DNA of 64,000 nt, from contig CAWDME010000018.1 in the NCBI GenBank assembly GCA_963803335.1, positions 71,399 to 135,398 on the forward strand, read 5' to 3'. Below are positions 26,756 through 38,269 of the stretch, one piece after another. The DNA comes from DASSUW01 sp963803335. Lineage in GTDB: Bacteria; Actinomycetota; Thermoleophilia; Solirubrobacterales; Solirubrobacteraceae. Both the position numbers and the translations under genes were made by a program. Below the pieces are notes generated by a model that saw only the letters and a program-made list of their open reading frames with translations, searched no databases and was not told the origin of the DNA. How positions within the stretch are numbered: position 1 is the first letter of the stretch; each line of letters opens with the position of its first letter.

Positions 26756-28471
26756 GTGTCCGAGAGCTCCGCTGAGGGGCTGCTCCAACGGTGGCGGCCG
26801 TATGACTCGAGACGACTGACGTCTCGCGAGCTGCGTGTCGAGGCGCTCGCGGCGACCTTCCTCGTCGCCGTCGCGGCGCTGTTGCCGCTGTTGATCAGCT
26901 CAGACCGCCCGTTCGACCCCGCAGTCGCCGCGGCGCTGATCGTGAGCTTCGCGGTCGCCTCGCGCGTGCGGCTGTACGTCGGCGCCGGTGCCGCCGTGCC
27001 GACGCAGCTCGTGCTCGTGCCGATGCTGTTCCTGCTCCCGCCGACGACCGTGCCCGCCTGCGTCGCCGCCGGCCTCGTCCTCGCCGACAGCGTCGACATC
27101 GTGCGCCGCACCGAGCACCCGGAGCGGATCCTGGCGAGCATCGCCGACGCCTGGCACGCCGTCGGGCCGAGCCTCGTGTTCGCCGCGGCGGGCACCCCGA
27201 GCGCCGCTCCGTCCGACTGGCCCGTGCTCGTGCTCGCGCTTACCGCCCAGTGCGCCACCGACCTGCTGACCGCCACGGCCCGCGAGTGGCTCGGGCGTGG
27301 GATCGCCCCGGCGGTCCAGCTGCGCGTGATCGGGAGCGTCTACCTCGTCGACGCCTGCCTGGCCCCGATCGGGCTGCTGATCGCGATGGCCTGCGAGGGG
27401 CGGCCGTACGCCGTCTTGCTCGTGTTGCCGCTGCTCGCCGTCCTGGCCGCGCTCGCGGCCGATCGCCGCCGGCGCATCCGCGAGGCGGTCAAACGGCTCG
27501 CCGAGCTCGAGGACCAGCACGACCGTCTCGACCGCGCGATCCACCGGATCGGCGAGGCGTTCGGCTCCAAGCTCGACCGCACCGCGCTCGCCGACATCGT
27601 CGTCCGCACGACCGTGGAGGCGCTCGGCGCCCGCTACGGGCGCGCCACCCTCGCGTCCGCGTCGATCGACCACGGCGAGGAGCCCGGTCCGGCGGTGACC
27701 GCCGCCGAGCACGCCGCGCGCCGCGCCGGCGCCCTGCGCACGGTCGCCCGCGACGGTGACTTCGCGATCGCGCAGCCGCTGACCGGCGGGGCCTGGGCAG
27801 CGTCCACCGAGGTCCTGTCGGTGGCGCGCGCGGGCGCGCCGTTCAGCAAGGAGGAGGAGGGGCTGTTCGGCTATCTGGCACGGCAGATGGCGGTCGCGAT
27901 GGAGAACGTCGCGCTGCACGACCAGCTGCGCCGCCAGGCGACGGTCGACGAGGTCACGGGTCTCTCCAACCACCGCCGCTTCCAGGAGGCGCTCGCCCAT
28001 GAGGTGACGCGCATGCACCGCTCGGGGCGCCCCACCGCGCTCGCGCTGATCGACATCGACAACTTCAAACAGATCAACGACACGCACGGCCACCGGCACG
28101 GGGACGCGGTGCTCCAGCTCGTGGCCGACACGCTCACCACCGTGTGCCGCGCGACCGACGAGGCGGCGCGCTACGGCGGCGACGAGCTCGCCGTGCTCCT
28201 CGCCGAGACGGACCTCGACGGCGCGACGACGATCGCCGAGGACATCCGGCGGGCGCTCGACGGCTCGGACGTGACGGTCAGCATCGGGGTGGCCGCGATG
28301 GAGCCGGCCCAAGGTGACGCCGATGCGCTGATCGAGGCTGCCGACGTCGGCCTGTACGCCGCCAAGCGGACCGGCAAGAACCGCGTGCGCAGCGGCGGCT
28401 GGGCCACGGCGTGCCCGGACGACACGGGCGGCAGCCGCTTCGCCCGCATGAAGCCGCGCCAGCGCGCCTAA
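26756..28471 (+). CDS. membrane-anchored GGDEF diguanylate cyclase with GAF-like domain
   Basis: Predicted diguanylate cyclase making cyclic di-GMP, 571 residues. Five to seven hydrophobic helices fill residues 25-245, then a short coiled coil (AELEDQHDRLDRAIHRIGEAF) and a GAF-like domain (about 265-400) lead to the GGDEF domain. The active site reads YGGDELAVLL, an accepted GGDEF variant, with TGLSNHRRF and DIDNFKQIND preceding it. It starts with GTG. Its membrane part recalls the HD-GYP protein 5 kb away, so the two may act on the same second messenger. Confidence 0.9.
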   Translation: MSESSAEGLLQRWRPYDSRRLTSRELRVEALAATFLVAVAALLPLLISSDRPFDPAVAAALIVSFAVASRVRLYVGAGAAVPTQLVLVPMLFLLPPTTVPACVAAGLVLADSVDIVRRTEHPERILASIADAWHAVGPSLVFAAAGTPSAAPSDWPVLVLALTAQCATDLLTATAREWLGRGIAPAVQLRVIGSVYLVDACLAPIGLLIAMACEGRPYAVLLVLPLLAVLAALAADRRRRIREAVKRLAELEDQHDRLDRAIHRIGEAFGSKLDRTALADIVVRTTVEALGARYGRATLASASIDHGEEPGPAVTAAEHAARRAGALRTVARDGDFAIAQPLTGGAWAASTEVLSVARAGAPFSKEEEGLFGYLARQMAVAMENVALHDQLRRQATVDEVTGLSNHRRFQEALAHEVTRMHRSGRPTALALIDIDNFKQINDTHGHRHGDAVLQLVADTLTTVCRATDEAARYGGDELAVLLAETDLDGATTIAEDIRRALDGSDVTVSIGVAAMEPAQGDADALIEAADVGLYAAKRTGKNRVRSGGWATACPDDTGGSRFARMKPRQRA

Positions 28472-28481
28472 CCGGCGAATT

Positions 28482-28498
28482 GCAGCCGCGGCGGCTGC
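28482..28498. terminator. short GC hairpin between the GGDEF gene and the mau-like cassette
   Basis: GCAGCCG and CGGCTGC pair perfectly around a CGG loop, 11 bases after the GGDEF stop. This is a likely terminator that separates the GGDEF gene from the cassette starting at 28515. The following bases TACTTTC are only weakly T-rich. Confidence 0.4.
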
Positions 28499-28514
28499 TA
28501 CTTTCGGCGCCTTC

Positions 28515-29393
28515 ATGCTGTCGGTCGTCGTCTGCCTGCTCCTCGGTCTGGTGCTGCTCGCGTCCGCGGTCCTCAAGCTCGCCGACCGGCAGGGAACGCA
28601 GTCGGCGCTGGCGACCTACGGGATCCGCTCCGGCGCCCGGCTCGTGTGGGGCGCGCTCGTCGCGGTCGAGGCCGCGCTCGGCGTGGCCGTCGCTGCCGGC
28701 GTCGACGCCGCCGCGTACGCCGCCGCCGGGCTGATGGTCGTCTTCGCCGTCGCCCAGGGGGCGGCCCTGGCCACCGGGCGGGGCGGCGCCCCGTGCGCGT
28801 GCTTCGGCGCGCGCGGACAGGTCTCGGACGCGTCGATCACCCGGGCCGTGCTGCTCGCCGCCGCGCTGGCCGTCGCGCCGTCGCTGCCGCGCAGCGAGGC
28901 CACCACCGAAGCGTGGCTGGCGCTAGGGCTCGCGGTCGCGCTGCTCGGCGTCGTCGGGCTGGCGATCGCGGTGCTCGCCCTGGCGCGCGAGGTGGGGATG
29001 CTGCGGCTCTCGCTCGACCCGCGCGGGGCGCTCGAGGTGGCGCACGAGGGCCCGGAAGTGGGCGCGCGCTCGGCGCTCGCCGAGCGCTTCGGCGCCGAGC
29101 TGGCGCCGGGCCGGCTCGCGCTCGCCGTGTTCAGCTCCGAGGGCTGCCAGATGTGCCAGGCGCTGGCGCCCGCCGTCGCCGCCTTCGGCCGCGACCCGCG
29201 CGTGGTGCTGCGCGAGTTCGACGAGGTCCGCGACGCCGACGCCTGGGCCGCAGCCGACATCCCAGGCAGCCCGTTCGCCGTCGCGCTCGACGCCGACGGC
29301 ACGGTGCTGGCGAAGGGCACGTTCAACACCGGCGCCCAGCTCGAGTCGGTGCTGGGGGCCGCCGAGCGGCGCCGCGGAGTGGTCAATGCCTGA
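28515..29393 (+). CDS. MauE-like membrane domain fused to a thioredoxin-like domain
   Basis: A 292-residue membrane protein. Residues 1-145 resemble MauE (four or five helices, GLVLLASAVLKLADR near the start, then a CACFGARGQVSD motif with two cysteines). Residues about 180-285 form a thioredoxin-like domain with a CQMC redox motif (SSEGCQMCQALAP), as in MauD. In methylamine utilisation, MauE and MauD are separate proteins needed for disulfide formation in the cysteine-rich MauA subunit. Here they are one polypeptide. The downstream MauA-like gene starts inside its 3' end (8-base overlap). Confidence 0.8.
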   Translation: MLSVVVCLLLGLVLLASAVLKLADRQGTQSALATYGIRSGARLVWGALVAVEAALGVAVAAGVDAAAYAAAGLMVVFAVAQGAALATGRGGAPCACFGARGQVSDASITRAVLLAAALAVAPSLPRSEATTEAWLALGLAVALLGVVGLAIAVLALAREVGMLRLSLDPRGALEVAHEGPEVGARSALAERFGAELAPGRLALAVFSSEGCQMCQALAPAVAAFGRDPRVVLREFDEVRDADAWAAADIPGSPFAVALDADGTVLAKGTFNTGAQLESVLGAAERRRGVVNA

Positions 29394-29952
29394 GCGGCTG
29401 AGCGACCGGATCGCGGCCGGCTCGTCGCGCCGCGGGTTCCTTTCGCGCGTGTCCGGCGCCGTGATGGCGCTGTCGGGCGCGGGGGTCGTGACGAGCCTCG
29501 TCGAGCCGGGCGAAGCCGAGGCGTTCCACTTCTGCGGCCACACCTACACGACCGACTCCTGCCCGCACCCAACCGGGTTGCCGCGGATCGACCGCAAGGG
29601 CTTCCCGTTGCGTGCTGCCGACGGGCACCCGATCGACGACCTCGGCCGCCTGATCAGCGCCGACGGGCGCCCGATCGGCGACGACGGCCGGCCGCTCACC
29701 GACGCCGACGGCCGCCCGCTGCCGATCGCCAGCCGCACGCGCGTCTGCGACGCCGTCGGCGACCTGATCGGCTTCGACACGCAGATCGACGGCGCGTGGT
29801 TCCGCTGCTGCGGAGGCCAGGTGCGCAAGCTCGTCGACTGCTGCTCCTACAACACCCGCCGCATCAATGGAGACGCCTCGCTGACCGGCTACTGCTACAA
29901 GGGCCGGCGCGTGTATTGCGTCATGTACTACGACACCAAGGTCAAGTGCTAG
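29386..29952 (+). CDS. Tat-exported cysteine-rich MauA-like small subunit
   Basis: A 188-residue protein resembling the methylamine dehydrogenase light chain. A twin-arginine signal SRRGFLSRVSGAVMALSG ends near AEA. The mature protein has ten cysteines, including FRCCGGQ and VDCCSYN. The centre contains DGRP repeats (SADGRPIGDDGRPLTDADGR). In known MauA two tryptophans form the TTQ cofactor. Here only one tryptophan exists (GAWFRCC); where the second would fall the sequence reads RVYCVMYY, with tyrosine. It may therefore hold a different cofactor or none. Function is inferred only from resemblance and gene order. Confidence 0.7.
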   Translation: MPERLSDRIAAGSSRRGFLSRVSGAVMALSGAGVVTSLVEPGEAEAFHFCGHTYTTDSCPHPTGLPRIDRKGFPLRAADGHPIDDLGRLISADGRPIGDDGRPLTDADGRPLPIASRTRVCDAVGDLIGFDTQIDGAWFRCCGGQVRKLVDCCSYNTRRINGDASLTGYCYKGRRVYCVMYYDTKVKC

Positions 29953-30605
29953 AGACCGTGCTCATCCTCGCCGCCGCGGCGGCCGGCGTCACCGGCGCCT
30001 GGTCCCCGTGCGGCTTCTCGATGGTCGAGACCCTCGCGCCGCACGGCTACGCCGGGCGGCTGCGCACCACGATCGCCGCGTGCCTGACGTTCTCGGCCGG
30101 CGCGCTGGCCGGCGGCGTCGCCACGTTCGGCGGGCTGTCGCTGCTCGGGCAGGCGCTCGGGGCCGGCGGGCCGGCGGCGCTCGCGGTGGCGGCCGCGATC
30201 GCGCTGCTCGCCGCCATCGGCGAGGCGCGCGGCGCGCGGATCCTGCCGCAGGTGCGCCGCCAGGTGCCGGAGTCGTGGCGCCGGCGGCTGCCCGTCCCGC
30301 TGGCCGCGGGGCTCTACGGCGTGCTGCTCGGCCTCGGCTTCACGACCTTCATCCTCACGTTCGCGGTGTGGGCCCTGGCGGGCGTGAGCGTGGCGGTCGG
30401 CGATCCCTCGCTGGGCGTCGCGGTCGGGCTGGCGTTCGGCGCCGGGCGATTGCTGCCGGTGATCGTGCTCGCCCCCGCGGGCGAGACCGAGTGGGGCGCC
30501 GCGGCCCATGCCGCGATGGCCGAGCGCCCGCGGATCCTGCGCTCGCTGCGCGCGATCGACGCGGTGACGATGGTGGCCTGCGCCATCGTGCTGGTCTCCG
30601 TCTGA
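29946..30605 (+). CDS. MauF-like integral membrane protein
   Basis: A polytopic membrane protein of about 219 residues with six predicted helices. The first helix carries GAWSPCGFSMVETL, a Pro-Cys motif like that of MauF and CcdA-type thiol transporters. A later helix reads GFTTFILTFAVWALAG. MauF is required for methylamine dehydrogenase maturation, probably in export or disulfide chemistry. GTG at 29946 overlaps the upstream stop; GTG at 29958 is an alternative. The stop overlaps the ATG of the next gene as TGATG. Confidence 0.7.
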   Translation: MLETVLILAAAAAGVTGAWSPCGFSMVETLAPHGYAGRLRTTIAACLTFSAGALAGGVATFGGLSLLGQALGAGGPAALAVAAAIALLAAIGEARGARILPQVRRQVPESWRRRLPVPLAAGLYGVLLGLGFTTFILTFAVWALAGVSVAVGDPSLGVAVGLAFGAGRLLPVIVLAPAGETEWGAAAHAAMAERPRILRSLRAIDAVTMVACAIVLVSV

Positions 30606-31426
30606 TGGCCGCCGAGACGGTCGTCACCGGGGCCAGCGACCCCAGCGCCGATGGCCCGCTGGTCGCCTGGCACATCCCCGGCCAGGGCGGGGTGTTCGTC
30701 AACGGCGACCAGCAGCAGCGGCTCGGCGGCTCGCACCCCGCACTCGGCGGCAGCCGCCTGGCGGTGCTCGTCAACGACACGATCCAGATCGGGCAGACCA
30801 GCGGCGCAGCCTTCTCCGCGTCGGTGCCGGCACCGGGTGCCGACGCCCTGGCCGTCAGCGCCGAGTGGGTCGCGTGGCGCGCGCGCACGGCCGACGGCGA
30901 CGCGATCTTCGCGGTGCCGCTGGCGGGCGGTGGCGCGCGCCGGATCGCCGCTTCGAAGGAGCTTGGCCGCCCGGCGCTCGAGGGTCACCGCCTCGCCTAC
31001 AACGTGGCCGGCCGCACGGGCAGCCGCATCGTGATCGTCGACCTGGCCGCCGGGAAGAAGACGACGGTGCGGCGGGAGCGGCGCGCGCTGCTGCTCAACC
31101 CCTCGCTGCACGGCGGGCGGCTGCTGTACGTGCGCAACTACTACAAGCGCCAGGAGCTGCGGGTCGGCCCGCAGAGCAAGCAGGCGTTCACGCACGACCG
31201 CCGCCTGTGGTCGATCGTTCCGACGGGTCGCCGCGACGCGGGCCACGACCCCGGCAAGAAGCACCACCGCCACGGCTGGCCGCGCCGGCTGTGGCCACGC
31301 CCCAAGCGCGGCCTCTCGGCCACCATGTGGACGACGGCACTGGCCGCCGACACGGCCTACGTGACGCTGCTGCGCCAGATGGCCGGCCAGCCGCTGCAGG
31401 TGACGATCCTGCGCGTGGCGCGGTAA
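30605..31426 (+). CDS. beta-propeller-like protein of the mau-like cassette
   Basis: A 273-residue protein made of repeated beta-strand motifs of TolB/WD type (GPLVAWHIPGQGGVFV, AEWVAWRARTADGDAIFAVPL, RLAYNVAGRTGSRIVIVDL, LLYVRNYYKRQELRV). It lacks a signal peptide and has a basic stretch (KKHHRHGWPRRLWPRPKR). Methylamine dehydrogenase has a seven-bladed propeller heavy chain of about 385 residues. This protein is shorter and appears cytoplasmic, so equivalence is doubtful. Its start overlaps the upstream stop by one base, which ties it to the cassette. Confidence 0.68.
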   Translation: MAAETVVTGASDPSADGPLVAWHIPGQGGVFVNGDQQQRLGGSHPALGGSRLAVLVNDTIQIGQTSGAAFSASVPAPGADALAVSAEWVAWRARTADGDAIFAVPLAGGGARRIAASKELGRPALEGHRLAYNVAGRTGSRIVIVDLAAGKKTTVRRERRALLLNPSLHGGRLLYVRNYYKRQELRVGPQSKQAFTHDRRLWSIVPTGRRDAGHDPGKKHHRHGWPRRLWPRPKRGLSATMWTTALAADTAYVTLLRQMAGQPLQVTILRVAR

Positions 31427-31473
31427 TAGGCCGGGTAGGCGCGTCTTCAGACACTTTCCTCGGGAGGGAACTG

Positions 31474-33228
31474 ATGATGCGCAGATGCGGAGCGAGGTTG
31501 CTCGCTGCTGCCGTGGCAGCAGCGGTGCTGCTCACCCCGCCCGCTGCACAGGCGGGCGACAAGTTCACCAAGGAGCCGACGGCGACCGGCACGGGCGGCG
31601 CGGCGGCGAGCGTCGACGCGCTGGCGACAAAGGCCGCGATCCGCGAGCTCAGGCACGGCGGCAACGCGATCGACGCGGCCATCTCGGCCGCGGGCGTGCT
31701 CGGCGTGACCGAGCCGTTCTCGTCGGGCATCGGCGGCGGCGGCTTCATGGTCATCCGCAGCCGCGACGGCAAGATCACCACGATCGACGGGCGCGAGACG
31801 GCGCCCGCCGGCATGCGGCCGGACTCCTTCTTCAACGAGAGCGGCACCGCGCTGCCGTTCGACAAGGCGTACGACACCGCCCGCTGGAGCGGCCTCTCGG
31901 TCGGCGTGCCGGGCACGGTGGCGACCTGGGACCAGGCGCTGCGCCGCTACGGCACGATCTCGCTGCGCCAGGCGCTGCGGCCCGGCGCGCGGGTCGCGCG
32001 GCGCGGCTTCCAAGTCGACCAGACGTTCTTCAACCAGACCGACGCGGTGAAGGACTGGTTCGACGACGTGCCGTCGACCGCGCAGATCTACCTCGACCCG
32101 GACGGCACGCCGCGCGACGTCGGCACGACGCTGCGCAACCCCGACATGGCACGGGCGTACCGCTACATCAGGCGCCACGGCGCCGAGAGCGGCTTCTACC
32201 GCGGCCCGATCGCCGACGCGATCGCCAAGGCGGCCAGGACGCCTCCGCACAACGCCACGGCCAACCACGCGTGGCGCCCCGGCGTGATGACCGCGAGCGA
32301 CATCGCGAAGTACCACGCGATCTGGCGCAAGCCGACGCACGTCGGCTACCGGGGCCTGGACGTATGGAGCATGGGGCCGCCGTCGAGCGGCGGCTCAACC
32401 GTCGGCGAGGCGCTCAACATCCTCAAGGGCTTCAAGCCGACGAGCGACAAGGTGGAGACGCTGCATCGCTTCATCGAGGCGTCGCGCTACGCGTTCGCCG
32501 ATCGCAATGCCTATCTCGCCGACCCGGCCTACTACGACGTGCCGCTCAAGACGCTGCTGTCCGACGAGTACGCCGCCAAGCGGCGCGCGCTCATCGGCGA
32601 GCAGGCGGCGAACGCGGTCGTCGCCCCGGGCGGCGCCGACGAGGACAAGGGCCTGTCGACGACGCACCTGACGGTCGCCGACCGGAAGGGCAACGTCGTG
32701 TCGTACACGTTCACGATCGAGTCGACCGGCGGCGCCGGCATCGTCGTGCCGGGCTGGGGGTTCCTGCTCAACAACGAGCTGACGGACTTCAACTTCGACT
32801 CGACGACGCACCCGAACCACGTCGAGCCCGGCAAGCGGCCGCGCTCGTCGATCTCGCCGACGATCGTCACCCGCCACGGCAAGCCGGTCGTTGCGCTCGG
32901 CTCGCCGGGCGGCGCCACGATCATCACCACGGTGCTCCAGCTGCTGGTCGAGAAGTTCGACCTCGGCGCGACGCTGCCGGAGGCGATCGCCGCGCCGCGC
33001 GTGTCACAGCGCAACGCGGTGCAGAGCGAGGCCGAGCCGGCGTTCATCGCGTCGCCGGAGGCGGCGGCGCTGCGTTCGCAGCACGGTCACGCCGATTGGA
33101 AGCCCGTCGACGGCGGGGAGATCGGCGCGGCGACCGGGATCGACTTCCTGCGCGGCGGCCGGATGCAGGCGGCGGCCGAGCCGACCAGGCGCGGCGGCGG
33201 CAGCGCCGCAGTCGTCAGCGAGAAGTAG
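31474..33228 (+). CDS. ggt: secreted gamma-glutamyltransferase
   Basis: Exported Ntn hydrolase of 584 residues that cleaves gamma-glutamyl amides and transfers the glutamyl group. A signal peptide (ARLLAAAVAAAVLLTPPAAQA) leads into the large subunit. The precursor cleaves itself before Thr396 in LSTTHLTVAD, which becomes the nucleophile of the small subunit. The GNAIDAAISAAGVLGV, GIGGGGFM and SPGGATIITTV motifs are family hallmarks. A GGAGGG ribosome-binding site sits eight bases before the ATG. The actinobacterial substrate may be other gamma-glutamyl compounds, since glutathione is usually absent. Confidence 0.92.
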   Translation: MMRRCGARLLAAAVAAAVLLTPPAAQAGDKFTKEPTATGTGGAAASVDALATKAAIRELRHGGNAIDAAISAAGVLGVTEPFSSGIGGGGFMVIRSRDGKITTIDGRETAPAGMRPDSFFNESGTALPFDKAYDTARWSGLSVGVPGTVATWDQALRRYGTISLRQALRPGARVARRGFQVDQTFFNQTDAVKDWFDDVPSTAQIYLDPDGTPRDVGTTLRNPDMARAYRYIRRHGAESGFYRGPIADAIAKAARTPPHNATANHAWRPGVMTASDIAKYHAIWRKPTHVGYRGLDVWSMGPPSSGGSTVGEALNILKGFKPTSDKVETLHRFIEASRYAFADRNAYLADPAYYDVPLKTLLSDEYAAKRRALIGEQAANAVVAPGGADEDKGLSTTHLTVADRKGNVVSYTFTIESTGGAGIVVPGWGFLLNNELTDFNFDSTTHPNHVEPGKRPRSSISPTIVTRHGKPVVALGSPGGATIITTVLQLLVEKFDLGATLPEAIAAPRVSQRNAVQSEAEPAFIASPEAAALRSQHGHADWKPVDGGEIGAATGIDFLRGGRMQAAAEPTRRGGGSAAVVSEK

Positions 33229-33898
33229 CGAGATCGTCCAGGACCGGCAGGAGGGCGCGGGCGTCGTCGACCACGGCGTCCGCGTCCGCCAGCGCCTCGA
33301 CCGCGAACGGGCCGGTGGCCACGGCGACGACGCGCACCTGGTCGGCGCGCGCGCACGCGATGTCGCGCGGGGTGTCGCCGATCACGACCGTGCGCTCGCG
33401 CGGCCAGTCGCCGGCACGCGCGCGGGCGATCCCCGGCAGCTCCGAGCGCGTCGCGTGGTCTGACCCGAAGCCGCCCTGGCCGGGCTCGAAGTAGTCGCCG
33501 ATCCCGGCGCGGGCGAGCTTGATCCGCGCGATCGGCTCGAGATTGCCGGTGACCAGCGAGAGCCGGAACTCGGCACCGCGCCCGGCGAGCGCCTTCAGCA
33601 GCTCCGGCACCCCGGGCGCCACGCGATCGGACAGGTCGGGCGGGCACAGCTCCGCGTACGCGGCGACAGCGGCGGTGCACACCTCCGGCCAGTGCGCGTC
33701 GAAGTCCTCACCGCCCGCGGCGGACACGAAGTCGCGCATGATCGCCGCGTCCGTGCGCCCGGCGACCTCGATATGTCCGTCGAAGTCGCCCAGGCCGTGC
33801 AGCCGCGCCGCCGCCTCGCGTAGCGCCTGCCCGTGCTCGACACCGGCACCCTGGAGCAGGGTGCCGTCGATGTCGAACAGGAGGAGGAGCGGCCTCAG
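33215..33898 (-). CDS. HAD-superfamily hydrolase
   Basis: Haloacid-dehalogenase-fold phosphatase of about 227 residues. Motif I is LLLLFDIDGTLL (nucleophile Asp), motif II SLVTGN and motif IV VVIGDTPRDI. No ATG, GTG or TTG lies upstream of motif I; the frame opens at CTG 33898, which overlaps the stop of the M42 peptidase as CTGA. The next ATG (33739) would remove the catalytic Asp, so CTG initiation is my choice. The substrate is unknown. Its 3' end overlaps ggt by 14 bases. Confidence 0.8.
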   Translation of the reverse strand: MRPLLLLFDIDGTLLQGAGVEHGQALREAAARLHGLGDFDGHIEVAGRTDAAIMRDFVSAAGGEDFDAHWPEVCTAAVAAYAELCPPDLSDRVAPGVPELLKALAGRGAEFRLSLVTGNLEPIARIKLARAGIGDYFEPGQGGFGSDHATRSELPGIARARAGDWPRERTVVIGDTPRDIACARADQVRVVAVATGPFAVEALADADAVVDDARALLPVLDDLATSR

Positions 33899-34950
33899 CG
33901 TTTGAGGTCCAGGCCGGGCTCGAGGCGCTGCGCGAACGCGGCGATCAGCCGCGCTGCGTTCTCGACATCGTCGAGCTGCACCATCTCCACCGGCGAGTGC
34001 ATGTAGCGCAGCGGCACCGAGACCACCGCCGACGGGATGCCGGCGCGCGAGATGTGGAACGCGTCGGCGTCGGTGCCCGTCGACCGCGCGGAGGCGGCCA
34101 CCGTGAACGGGATGCCCTCGGCCTCGCCGGCCGCCACCAGCAGCTCGAAGATCGCCGGGTGCAGGGTGGAGCCGCGCGTGAGCACCGGCCCGCTGCCGAA
34201 CTTGTGGCGCCCGATCTCCTTCTCGTCGGTGCCCGGCGCGTCGGTGGCGAACGTCACGTCGACCGCGATCGCGATGTCGGGCTGCAGCGAGTAGGCGGTC
34301 GTGCGCGCGCCGCCGAAGGTGATCTCCTCCTGGGTGACCGCCGCGGCCGCGACGTCGCCGGGCGCGCCGCCCGCCTCGGCCACGAGCCGCGCCGCCTCGA
34401 GCGCCACGAAGCAGCCGATCCGGTTGTCCATCGACCGCGAGATCACGCGGTCGTTGGACAGCTCGACCGGCTCGCCGGCGATCACCGCGACGTCGCCGAT
34501 GCGGACCTTCGCCCGCGCGTCGTCACCGTCCTTGGCGCCGATGTCGATGTGCAGGTTGCGCAGCTCGGGCGCCTGCTTGCGCTCCTCCTCCTTGAGGAGG
34601 TGGATCGGCTTCTTGCCGACGACGCCGGTGACCGGCCCGGCCTGCGTCGCGACCTCGACGCGCTGGCCGACCAGGATCACCGGATCCCAGCCGCCGACGC
34701 CGGTGAAGTACAGGAACCCGTCGTCGTCGATGTGGTGGACGATCAGGCCGATCTCGTCGATATGGCCGACGACGACGGTGAAGGGCCCGTCACCGGTGCC
34801 TTTGACGCGCGCGACCGTGGAGCCCACGGTGTCGTAGGTGATGTCGGCGAAGGCGCCGGCGGCCTCGCGGAACACGGCGGCGGCCGGCTGCTCGTAGCCG
34901 GACGGGCCGGGCGCCGTGAGCAGCCGGCGCAGAGTCTCGGGTAGCGGCAT
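33895..34950 (-). CDS. M42 family metallo-aminopeptidase
   Basis: Cytoplasmic cocatalytic zinc or cobalt aminopeptidase of the M42 family, 351 residues; these assemble as tetrahedral dodecamers. Metal-site segments are visible: GHIDEIGLIVHHI (first His/Asp region), SMDNRIGCFVAL (bridging Asp), TQEEITFGGA (catalytic Glu pair), AVDVTFATDAPG, and the final histidine in PLRYMHSPVE. It probably trims peptides from the proteasome or general proteolysis. The stop overlaps the start of the HAD gene, and acnA lies 13 bases upstream, suggesting one operon. Confidence 0.9.
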   Translation of the reverse strand: MPLPETLRRLLTAPGPSGYEQPAAAVFREAAGAFADITYDTVGSTVARVKGTGDGPFTVVVGHIDEIGLIVHHIDDDGFLYFTGVGGWDPVILVGQRVEVATQAGPVTGVVGKKPIHLLKEEERKQAPELRNLHIDIGAKDGDDARAKVRIGDVAVIAGEPVELSNDRVISRSMDNRIGCFVALEAARLVAEAGGAPGDVAAAAVTQEEITFGGARTTAYSLQPDIAIAVDVTFATDAPGTDEKEIGRHKFGSGPVLTRGSTLHPAIFELLVAAGEAEGIPFTVAASARSTGTDADAFHISRAGIPSAVVSVPLRYMHSPVEMVQLDDVENAARLIAAFAQRLEPGLDLKR

Positions 34951-34963
34951 GCGGGCGGGCAGG

Positions 34964-37747
<2,784 letters not shown>

Positions 37748-37756
37748 GCCTCCAGA

Positions 37757-38269
37757 CTACCCCGGCAGGGTCACCCACCCATCCCCGTAATCGACACGCG
37801 CGGGCGAGCCGTCCTTGTCATGCCAGGCGACCGTCAGCGGCACCTCTTCGCCCGGCGAGAGCAGGGCGATCCGGCCCGTCCGCTGCAGCTCGGTGTCCGG
37901 CACCGTCTGCGGCCCGCGACCCGCCGACCACAGCGTCTTGCCGAACGTCTTCAGGAACACCGGCGCCGACGGGATCGTCGTGCCGTCGTTCGCCAGCAGC
38001 CGGACGTTGCCGATGTCGACCCGGATCGTGTGCGTCCCGTCGTTGCGCAGCGTGCCGGTGAGCACGCGGTCGGTCTTGATCGTCGGGTGCGTGAAGACCT
38101 GGCCGTCGCCACTCCAGCCGAGCGGGCCGACGCGGTTCTGCGAGCCCATCCCGGCGAAGGCGATGATCGCCACCACGGCGAGCGTGGCGATGCCGATGGT
38201 GGCTACCGCGCGGCGGCCGAGCGCCTCGGCGCGCGTCTGCGGCGGTGCGGTGGTGATGAAGGCGCTCAT
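37757..38269 (-). CDS. single-pass membrane protein with immunoglobulin-like extracytoplasmic domain
   Basis: A 170-residue protein of unknown function. One helix (VATIGIATLAVVAIIAFAG, about residues 22-40) is followed by a beta-rich domain (RVLTGTLRNDGTHTIRVDIGNVRLLANDG) of the DUF4352/immunoglobulin type often found in actinobacterial surface lipoproteins and membrane proteins. Its ATG overlaps the stop of the beta-helix gene as ATGA, so both are probably made together. Confidence 0.68.
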   Translation of the reverse strand: MSAFITTAPPQTRAEALGRRAVATIGIATLAVVAIIAFAGMGSQNRVGPLGWSGDGQVFTHPTIKTDRVLTGTLRNDGTHTIRVDIGNVRLLANDGTTIPSAPVFLKTFGKTLWSAGRGPQTVPDTELQRTGRIALLSPGEEVPLTVAWHDKDGSPARVDYGDGWVTLPG

